Source of the DNA: CAZSWR01 sp964610885
GTDB taxonomy: Bacteria > Bacteroidota > Ignavibacteria > Kapaibacteriales > UBA2268
Length of the DNA: 28,909 bases
Assembly: GCA_964610885.1 (NCBI GenBank)
Contig: CAZSWR010000043.1
Location: 1-28,909 of the forward strand
Direction: 5' to 3'
Shown here: one piece after another, positions 14,751 through 22,200 of the stretch
Layout: each line of letters begins with the position of its first letter
Numbering within the stretch: the first letter of the stretch is position 1
Made by a program: the position numbers and the translations under genes
The notes under the pieces: model-generated
The model's input: only the letters and a program-made list of their open reading frames with translations
The model's database searches: none
Told to the model about the DNA's origin: nothing

Positions 14751-15424
14751 TTTCCAAAAACAGAAAGGTTCAAAAAAATGAAACGATTATTTTTATTTCT
14801 AACCATCGCGCTCGGTTTCGTGGCGCAGGCCAGGGCTGGCGAAATTATCTATGGGTGGAACAGACAGCAATCGAACGAAAGCATATGGGACATGAAATTC
14901 ATGCCGGACAACGATTACTTTATTATTGTTTCAGATTCCACATTGGAAATCCGAGCTACCGATACCGGCGATTCTGTTATCTCATATCGGAAACCTGCCG
15001 GTCACCACAATGCACTCGATTTTACGTCGGACAGTAGCAAATTTGTACTAATCAATGGGCCGAAAATCGAGTTAAGAAACACTACTGATATGAGCATTAT
15101 TGCTCAAGATTCCATTGTGAAAGAATACCCGGATTTTGTTAGAGATTTTTATCGCCTTGCCGTTGATCCCGTACGTAACTTGGCATATTGTATCGTAGGC
15201 GATTTCGGGAATTTGGAAGATGAAAGAATTCAGAAAAGAAAAATTGTTGTTTATGATTACAACACAATGACACAGCAAGCCGTGCTTCCCGGTTCGGAAG
15301 ACGAGTTTTGGGAAATCATGGCAATATCCAAAGACGGCAAATACCTGGCTGCAATTACAAATTTGAAGTCAAAATTGGTTGTATGGTCATTGGAGTCAAT
15401 GCAAATGATAAGGGAATTCTGGCT
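14751..15424 (+). repeat. Near-identical 5' block of twin genes, copy A
   Basis: 674 bases that match 16432-17105 with only three differences by eye (15351, 15398, 15406). The block covers the ribosome binding site and the first 216 or so codons. Immediately after it the two genes diverge sharply. Confidence 0.85.
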
Positions 15425-16115
15425 GATTGATCCGTATTCATATACCAAATTTGTAATCACCTCTCAGGGCTGTATAAAATTTTCGGAAACAAATACAGAT
15501 TATATATATTATTCAGGCACTTTTCCCCAAACAGCAAGTGACATTAATCATGACGGTTTATTCGTTTACAGCATTGATTCAAACAGAATTATTGATTCAA
15601 CATTCGGAGTAGGAGAAAAAAGGCTCGCAATGAGCAGATTCTGTTTTTTTGACAATGGTAAAAAATTACTAAATGTAAATCAATCTGATATTACTGTATT
15701 GGGCTTATTAAAAAATGAAATTGAATACCAGAAGACTCAAGAAAATGACGGCATCCTTCGCGTATTCTACGCACTTAATTCAAAGAAATCGAACAGGTTC
15801 ATAGCATATCATGGCACTTACTTAAAAGAATTTCAGTACGATCCATACATTGGTGTAAACGAAAACGACACAACAATTCAAAACGTATATCCAAACCCAA
15901 CAACGAATTCAATCAGTATAAGCCTGAATTGCACATCACCGAATCTATATTACGAAGTACTAAACGCCAATGGTGAGTTCCTCGCGAGCCAGCAAGCAAT
16001 CGAAAACGTTGCTACTTCCGTCAGAATTGATTTCTCGGCATATCCGGCCGGCGCGTATTTCGTGCGCATTGGGTGTGGGAATGAAACAAAGACATATAAA
16101 GTGGTGAAGATATAA
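14778..16115 (+). CDS. T9SS secreted beta-propeller-like protein, twin A
   Basis: A 445-residue secreted protein. The signal peptide (MKRLFLFLTIALGFVAQARA) is followed by repeats with a WD40/YVTN-like beta-propeller character (KFMPDNDYFIIVSDSTLEIR; FTSDSSKFVLINGPKIELRN; ISKDGKYLAAITNLKSKLVV). The last 80 or so residues are a T9SS type A sorting domain (VYPNPTTNSISISLN, then YPAGAYFVRI, ending YKVVKI). It should be exported and attached to or released from the surface; its partner is unknown. AGAAAGG precedes the ATG. It is one of two tandem twins: codons 1-216 and the C-terminal 97 codons are nearly identical to twin B, while codons 217-349 differ. The propeller call rests on pattern only. 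Confidence 0.8.
   Translation: MKRLFLFLTIALGFVAQARAGEIIYGWNRQQSNESIWDMKFMPDNDYFIIVSDSTLEIRATDTGDSVISYRKPAGHHNALDFTSDSSKFVLINGPKIELRNTTDMSIIAQDSIVKEYPDFVRDFYRLAVDPVRNLAYCIVGDFGNLEDERIQKRKIVVYDYNTMTQQAVLPGSEDEFWEIMAISKDGKYLAAITNLKSKLVVWSLESMQMIREFWLIDPYSYTKFVITSQGCIKFSETNTDYIYYSGTFPQTASDINHDGLFVYSIDSNRIIDSTFGVGEKRLAMSRFCFFDNGKKLLNVNQSDITVLGLLKNEIEYQKTQENDGILRVFYALNSKKSNRFIAYHGTYLKEFQYDPYIGVNENDTTIQNVYPNPTTNSISISLNCTSPNLYYEVLNANGEFLASQQAIENVATSVRIDFSAYPAGAYFVRIGCGNETKTYKVVKI
15425..15824 (+). other. Diverged central segment of twin A
   Basis: 400 bases, equal in length to 17106-17505 in twin B and in register with it, but clearly diverged (by eye roughly 60-65% identical, with many silent and replacement changes). 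The flanks on both sides are 97-99% identical. It encodes the second half of the propeller. Confidence 0.8.
15825..16115 (+). repeat. Near-identical 3' block of twin genes, copy A
   Basis: 291 bases matching 17506-17796 with seven differences by eye (16009, 16049, 16068, 16070, 16087, 16088, 16097). It encodes the end of the propeller and the T9SS sorting domain. Confidence 0.85.
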
Positions 16116-16145
16116 CCCAATTATCACTTTCAGTGCCCCGCCCGC

Positions 16146-16195
16146 AACTACCTACTAAAGCGCTGCTAAGTGTTTTGTTTTAGCAGGTAGTTTTT
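16146..16195 (+). terminator. ACTACCT hairpin module, copy 2
   Basis: AACTACCTACTAAA pairs with TTTAGCAGGTAGTT (16179-16192) with one mismatch, followed by TTT. Thirty bases after the stop codon of twin A, it fits an intrinsic terminator. Confidence 0.6.
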
Positions 16196-16226
16196 ATATA
16201 TTACCATTTCCATTTGTTAAGCGCAA

Positions 16227-16259
16227 AGTGGTACTACCATTTGGAATGGTAGTACCACT
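16227..16259. repeat. Perfect 33-bp palindrome
   Basis: AGTGGTACTACCATT, loop TGG, AATGGTAGTACCACT: a perfect 15-bp stem. It has no counterpart elsewhere in the window. It sits between hairpin copy 2 and the 48-bp repeat, so it was inserted into, or retained in, only this spacer. Confidence 0.75.
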
Positions 16260-16295
16260 CTATTTTAATGTATATCAAACAATTACATCCCTTTA

Positions 16296-16343
16296 GATTC
16301 CAATCACACTAATCAAAATAATCACACAAATCACAGTTCAGAC
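16296..16343. repeat. 48-bp repeat, copy 2
   Basis: Partner of 14417-14464 with about four differences. Here it runs directly through a C-rich stretch into hairpin copy 3 (16355), which shows the layout before the insertion seen in the first unit. Confidence 0.7.
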
Positions 16344-16354
16344 CCCCCCACCAC

Positions 16355-16404
16355 AACTACCTACTAAAGCGCTGCTAAGTGTTTTGTTTTAGCAGGTAGT
16401 TTTT
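16355..16404 (+). repeat. ACTACCT hairpin module, copy 3
   Basis: AACTACCTACTAAA with TTTAGCAGGTAGTT (16388-16401), followed by TTTG. It lies upstream of twin B at the same distance as copy 1 from twin A. Confidence 0.7.
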
Positions 16405-16431
16405 GTATATTACCATTTCTCAAATAACAGA

Positions 16432-17105
16432 TTTCCAAAAACAGAAAGGTTCAAAAAAATGAAACGATTATTTTTATTTCTAACCATCGCGCTCGGTTTC
16501 GTGGCGCAGGCCAGGGCTGGCGAAATTATCTATGGGTGGAACAGACAGCAATCGAACGAAAGCATATGGGACATGAAATTCATGCCGGACAACGATTACT
16601 TTATTATTGTTTCAGATTCCACATTGGAAATCCGAGCTACCGATACCGGCGATTCTGTTATCTCATATCGGAAACCTGCCGGTCACCACAATGCACTCGA
16701 TTTTACGTCGGACAGTAGCAAATTTGTACTAATCAATGGGCCGAAAATCGAGTTAAGAAACACTACTGATATGAGCATTATTGCTCAAGATTCCATTGTG
16801 AAAGAATACCCGGATTTTGTTAGAGATTTTTATCGCCTTGCCGTTGATCCCGTACGTAACTTGGCATATTGTATCGTAGGCGATTTCGGGAATTTGGAAG
16901 ATGAAAGAATTCAGAAAAGAAAAATTGTTGTTTATGATTACAACACAATGACACAGCAAGCCGTGCTTCCCGGTTCGGAAGACGAGTTTTGGGAAATCAT
17001 GGCAATATCCAAAGACGGCAAATACCTGGCTACAATTACAAATTTGAAGTCAAAATTGGTTGTATGGTCATTGGAGTCTATGCAAAAGATAAGGGAATTC
17101 TGGCT
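16432..17105 (+). repeat. Near-identical 5' block of twin genes, copy B
   Basis: Partner of 14751-15424 (three differences in 674 bases). Such identity in paralogs whose centres have diverged points to recent gene conversion or to cassette-like replacement of the centre. Confidence 0.85.
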
Positions 17106-17796
17106 TATTGACACAAATACATATTCACAAGAGATTATCACATACCAAACCTGCATAAAGTTTTCTGAAACGAATACAGAAAACATTTTCTATTCCGGCG
17201 CGTTTTCTCAAACAATTGATGATATTAATCACGACGGTTTATTCGTGTACAGCATTGACTCTAACAAAATCATTGATTCAACGTTTGGTGTAGGTGAAAA
17301 AAAGATTGCAAGAAATCAACTCTGTTTTTTTAATGATGGTAATAGGTTATTGAATACTAATTCAGATTATATCACTGTTTTGGATTTATCAAAAAACAAA
17401 ATAGAATTCCGGAAAAATCAGGACAATGATGGTATTAATCGAATTAGTTACAGTATTTATTCAAGCACAAAAAACAAGTTTATTTCGGCATACCTTCCGT
17501 ATATCAAAGAATTTCAGTACGATCCATACATTGGTGTAAACGAAAACGACACAACAATTCAAAACGTATATCCAAACCCAACAACGAATTCAATCAGTAT
17601 AAGCCTGAATTGCACATCACCGAATCTATATTACGAAGTACTAAACGCCAATGGTGAGTTCCTCGCGAGCCAGCAAGCAATCGAAAACGGTGCTACTTCC
17701 GTCAGAATTGATTTCTCGGCATATCCGGCAGGCGCGTATTTCGTGCGCGTGGGGTGTGGGAATGAAATTAAGACATACAAAGTGGTGAAGATATAA
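16459..17796 (+). CDS. T9SS secreted beta-propeller-like protein, twin B
   Basis: A 445-residue protein of the same build as the gene at 14778: the same signal peptide, the same first half apart from a few residues (for example Thr for Ala in DGKYLATITN), a diverged second half, and the same T9SS type A sorting domain (YPAGAYFVRV, ending YKVVKI). The centre reads LIDTNTYSQEIITYQTCIKF against LIDPYSYTKFVITSQGCIKF in twin A. The two have equal length with no net indel, so the centres are true homologs. AGAAAGG precedes the ATG. Exported by T9SS; target unknown. Conserved signal and sorting ends with a variable middle would suit a surface protein whose binding face is changing. Confidence 0.8.
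   Translation: MKRLFLFLTIALGFVAQARAGEIIYGWNRQQSNESIWDMKFMPDNDYFIIVSDSTLEIRATDTGDSVISYRKPAGHHNALDFTSDSSKFVLINGPKIELRNTTDMSIIAQDSIVKEYPDFVRDFYRLAVDPVRNLAYCIVGDFGNLEDERIQKRKIVVYDYNTMTQQAVLPGSEDEFWEIMAISKDGKYLATITNLKSKLVVWSLESMQKIREFWLIDTNTYSQEIITYQTCIKFSETNTENIFYSGAFSQTIDDINHDGLFVYSIDSNKIIDSTFGVGEKKIARNQLCFFNDGNRLLNTNSDYITVLDLSKNKIEFRKNQDNDGINRISYSIYSSTKNKFISAYLPYIKEFQYDPYIGVNENDTTIQNVYPNPTTNSISISLNCTSPNLYYEVLNANGEFLASQQAIENGATSVRIDFSAYPAGAYFVRVGCGNEIKTYKVVKI
17106..17505 (+). other. Diverged central segment of twin B
   Basis: Counterpart of 15425-15824. Sharp edges: identity drops right after AGGGAATTCTGGCT and returns at AAAGAATTTCAGTACGATCC. Confidence 0.8.
17506..17796 (+). repeat. Near-identical 3' block of twin genes, copy B
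   Basis: Partner of 15825-16115, seven differences in 291 bases; encodes the sorting domain. Confidence 0.85.
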
Positions 17797-17827
17797 CCCT
17801 ATTATTCCTTTTCGTGCCCCAGTCCTC

Positions 17828-17877
17828 AACTACCTCCTAAAGCGCTGCTAAGTGTTTTGTTTTAGCAGGTAGTTTTT
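17828..17877 (+). terminator. ACTACCT hairpin module, copy 4
   Basis: AACTACCTCCTAAA with TTTAGCAGGTAGTT (17861-17874), then TTTG. It follows twin B and precedes the third propeller gene, so a single copy serves both positions. The 100 bases around and after it match those upstream of twin A almost exactly. Confidence 0.65.
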
Positions 17878-17931
17878 GTATATTACTATTTCACAATTAA
17901 CAGTTTTCCAAAAACAGAAAGGTTCAAAAAA

Positions 17932-19212
17932 ATGAAACGATTATTTTTATTTCTAACCATCGCGCTCGGTTTCGTGGCGCAGTCTAAGGCTGGCGACATC
18001 GATACGCTGTGGACTATCGGTAAGGATGGCACTCTCGGATCGATAGTTTCTATAGCTCTTTCACCGTCGGAGGATACAATTGCCGCAGGCTATAGAAATG
18101 GTTCAATCAAATTCTTCAATTCAACAAACGGCGATTCACTCTATTGCTTCAAACATGGCGGACATATTGAATCAATTTCTATCAGTTCCGACGGAAAATA
18201 CTTAGCGAGCGGTGGAAATGGACGCGCCGTTAAAATATGGGATTTGCGATCAAAAAAATTAATAACATCGCTAATCGACACAATAATGAACGCGGACTCA
18301 GGTGTTGTCCGTACTGTTCAGTTCACACCTGATGGCAAACTGCATGTACTTTACGAGAAGCAATATTTTACTCTTCATGAGTCATCATGGCTATATACTT
18401 TCCACAATGGGGATTGGACGATTGAGAAAAAAACTAATATTCCGCTCATGAGTCCTGAAATGAAAATCTCGCCCGATCTTAAATCAGTTGCCATACGTGG
18501 TGGGCTATGGAGAGAAAACAAAACAGCAATTGATATTTATTTATACGATTATAATGCTGATACATTGAAATATGATATGTTCCCGCAAGAATCAAAATAT
18601 GTAGGAAACTTCGTTTTTTCGAAAAATGGGCAATCGCTTGCTTTATCTTTCGGAAAGGGTCTCGGGCTATATAGCACGATCAATTACAAATCGTATTTTT
18701 CTTACAACATCGACAGTGTTTATATATTCAACACGACTTTTTTTAACGACGGGAAAAGGATGATAATAAATCAAGAGCCGCCAATTGGTCTGAATTTCTT
18801 TGACATTGAAACTAATTCTTCATTTGGCTTCGTTCAAAGATACCTGCCGGATTATTCAAGGTATTGGATTCCTAGCATTATAGCGCTTAATAAGGATAAT
18901 AATAAGCTCTTCTGTGCAGGGGTTATTCTTACATGCTACGATATAACAAATTTTAATGGCATTGAGAAAACTCTTGCCGTTCAACCAACTCTCTATCCCA
19001 ATCCCAGCACAGGTTCAGTTATCATTCCATTGAATGAAACTTCAATCATTAGCGTTACTGTTGCAAGTATTAGTGGCGAGTATTATGATTGTGCTTACAG
19101 TACAAACACTGACAGCATTACCGTTGATCTGACAGCGCTTCCTCACGGTTCGTATATGATAACCATAAAATCATCAAATACACTTACGTCGTACAAGGTT
19201 GTAAAGGAGTAG
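17932..19212 (+). CDS. T9SS secreted WD40-like protein
   Basis: A 426-residue secreted protein. Its first 51 coding bases (MKRLFLFLTIALGFVAQ) and the 100 bases upstream are identical or nearly so to those of the twin genes; after that the sequence is unrelated at DNA level. Clear WD40-type repeats follow: GSIVSIALSPSEDTIAAGYR, HIESISISSDGKYLASGGNG with AVKIWDLRS, and VVRTVQFTPDGKL. The C-terminus is a T9SS type A sorting domain (LYPNPSTGSVIIPLN; LPHGSYMITI; TSYKVVKE). It should be surface-exposed or released. The next gene begins three bases after its stop, so the two are co-transcribed. Confidence 0.85.
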   Translation: MKRLFLFLTIALGFVAQSKAGDIDTLWTIGKDGTLGSIVSIALSPSEDTIAAGYRNGSIKFFNSTNGDSLYCFKHGGHIESISISSDGKYLASGGNGRAVKIWDLRSKKLITSLIDTIMNADSGVVRTVQFTPDGKLHVLYEKQYFTLHESSWLYTFHNGDWTIEKKTNIPLMSPEMKISPDLKSVAIRGGLWRENKTAIDIYLYDYNADTLKYDMFPQESKYVGNFVFSKNGQSLALSFGKGLGLYSTINYKSYFSYNIDSVYIFNTTFFNDGKRMIINQEPPIGLNFFDIETNSSFGFVQRYLPDYSRYWIPSIIALNKDNNKLFCAGVILTCYDITNFNGIEKTLAVQPTLYPNPSTGSVIIPLNETSIISVTVASISGEYYDCAYSTNTDSITVDLTALPHGSYMITIKSSNTLTSYKVVKE

Positions 19213-19215
19213 GGA

Positions 19216-22200
19216 ATGAAGAAAATTATCATTATAGTAGCATTACTTTTGTATTCGATTGGGATTCATGCACAATACAATAACAATATTGATCCTAAAC
19301 ATATGGTCTTCAACTTCAAAGACAATGCGGGAGTGCAACACTATCAAGATTCTCTCAAATATTCATATTTCCCACAAACAAAGTTCATCATTGGTTGGCA
19401 GTGGGGAGAGCACCCGAAAATCACGAGAGAGATGCATAGCAATATGGGTCAGACCTCGAATACAACTTTAGATTTTTCATGGCAAGACAATATGGATGGA
19501 GCCACCAAAGACATACTTTCGGTAGCAGGAAACACCACAGACCTTCCATACCTTGCTCAATCCTTTCTCTACGAGCCAACGCTGCTAATCCCAGAGGAAT
19601 CACGCGGCCAATTCCTTACCTGCGCCGATGACCCTACAAACCCAATCTTTGGATTTTCCACAAGACAAGGCGTGACTAGTAACGGCAGGCTCGTTTTGAA
19701 TAATCCTAACCTTGTAGGTCAAACAGTTTTATCAAATCCATGGGTAAATGATAGAATGATATGTAAAAAAGAAGAACCATTAAATAATAAAAATGGTATT
19801 AACTGGTATGTTAGCATGTGCATAAGAAGGAAGAACTTTAATGACATTACTGAAGATGATACACCGATTTTGGAGGTAACACTGCCATATAAGCTTTTAG
19901 GTAGTAATGCAGCTCAATTACCCAATATCATTTTTTCATATGTACCAGAATCAGATTTTCATTCAAATACTTCAAACAATTTCAATGGGAATATGGTGTT
20001 TTATTTGAATCTTAAAGATACGGAATCAGATAGGTTTTTTATTACAAAAAGAATGCTTCCCCACCTCGGTGATGGAACAAATGATATTATCATCTCAGCA
20101 TTTTTTCAGTGTAATCAAGAGCAGAATCCTAATCCTCCATTGATTGGTACCGGAACGTCATCTCAAATTGAAAGCATTGGTTTTGAAGCAAAATATTTAA
20201 GTAACGAATGTCCGGTAGAGATAGATTGGATTCGTATAGAAACGCCATATGCTCGTGATCTCTTCAAAGGAACTTTTAACGAGAATATTCGAGCGAGTGT
20301 ACAGACCATGATAAACGGTATAGAGGGCTCAAAAAATTACAAATTTTTCAGAGTTTATCCAATGGATGGCGACGACAGTGAAGTAGTGTGGAACTGGGGC
20401 ACACTGCGTTACCTTAACAAACTTCTCAATGGGTTCGTTACTTCATCTATATCGCCTGTTTATCCAAAGCACTACGAACATTATGTTGGCGGTTACGAAA
20501 GATGGGCCAATGGCATTGCATTTGGAAAGGCTGTCAGCTCATCGGTTGCAGCTCCTTACTATAGGCCAAACAATATGGGCGAAAGTTCCGAAACCCGAAA
20601 CGCTGGTTTTTCTCCAAGTGGCGGGTACAGAGGGTATCGTTATTACAATTATTCTGAAATTGGTAGCAATGAAACCATTAGAATAAGAGAAAGCAATGGC
20701 TCGTTTACTACGATAAACAATGTAGATGTAAGGCCATGTTTCTATAGAGATGATACTACGAACTCAGCTTATGAAACACACTTTCATCACGATGCTACTC
20801 CTTTCGCAAGAAAGAATAATCCTTGCGATTGCCAATACCCGACAGAAGTAACAGGAGCTTATAAATATGTCGATTTGCTGGCGAATTTGAAAACGTGCAC
20901 TGAAGATGAATATATTCACTATTTAAAAGACAACACAAGATCATATCAAGGAAAATCGGAGTTCAAGCTTTACGATTTTTATAAAAATTCTGATCTTCTA
21001 TTTAGTAAACAGCCATTTTGGATGCAAATCTTTGAGGTTTCAAATTGGTCTTACGATCCAATAAATAATGTTGCAAAAAACGGAGATAAACGCCCTCTGA
21101 CTGGTGAAGAAAGTATGCACAGCATTTGGACATCCATTTTGTTAGGAGCGAAAGGAGTTGCGTATGATAGACTGAGATTGCTTTCTTCATCAATTGGAAT
21201 AACATCATGTAGCGATTCCGAACTTCCGAATTCAACCGGTGATGACTTCTTATATTCAGATATTGTTGGAACTGACTTCATTGATTACTCACCAAATTCA
21301 AATGAAGTCCCTTACATTAAACAAGGTATCTCTCAAAGTAATGTTTCTGAATTTATGCAAGTTAAACCCAATAGAATATATCTTGGCAGGAAATCTCAAA
21401 GGACAGCAATGAAGAAGTTGCATGATTATATTATGGCAAACAGCGATACACTAATGGGGTTAAAGTTGGTTACGTGGCACGCCAAGGGTTTCAAAGAATG
21501 GACCACCTCCGACCCCGCTTCCGCTCTGTCGAATTATAATTACGATTACTTCATTTCGCAGCCCGCCACGTACCACATCTATGGCAATAAATACGAAAAG
21601 GAACCCTACGACTCCTCATTTTTCGATATCGCCATACACCGCTACGTGCCTTCCGATGGCAGTCTTGGCGAATTCCCCAAAACATTTTTTATCGCTGTCC
21701 AGAACCGTCGCACCGACCCGCTCATAATCGACGACGAAATAGCAACAAGACCGGACGGCACAACGTATTTAAATACTGATATGAAATTCTATTCTTCCGC
21801 CGAATTCGATATGTTTGCACGCAATGGCGGGTTAACAATTAACGGGAACGATCGAGGAGCTGCAGAATGGAAAAGTTTCTGGTGGAAACGCCGCGGTTGC
21901 CGCAGAATAAGAATTCCTTTAGTTCCACACTTTAATACTACGAAATATTTACTCCAAGAATACAAGCGCTACTTTAGCGAATTGGGATGCGGGAATACCA
22001 ACCTCGGCAGCCTCTGGTGGCGCCAACGGCCGCTTTATCGGCCTGCTTCCAAATTTTATGATTCTATCAGTGTGGACCTATTGCCAGGCGAGGGCCGCTT
22101 GATAAAGGTTTGGTACACACCGTACATCTGGCAAGAACGAGAGAATTCTCCGACACATCATGAACGTTCCGGCAAGCTAACAGAACACATGAAGGCATCG

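Larger units (their letters stand above)
14087..14777. other. Repeat-rich intergenic region
   Basis: No gene is supported in these 690 bases. It holds a MITE-like inverted repeat (14185-14302), a 48-bp repeat shared with 16296-16343, a second insertion-like element (14488-14683) and the first copy of the hairpin module preceding the secreted-protein genes. The NRAMP-family gene has no obvious terminator immediately after it. Confidence 0.6.
16116..16458. other. Spacer between twin genes, repeats only
   Basis: 343 bases without a gene. In order it holds hairpin module copy 2, a perfect 33-bp palindrome, the second copy of the 48-bp repeat, hairpin module copy 3 and the leader of twin B. Confidence 0.7.
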
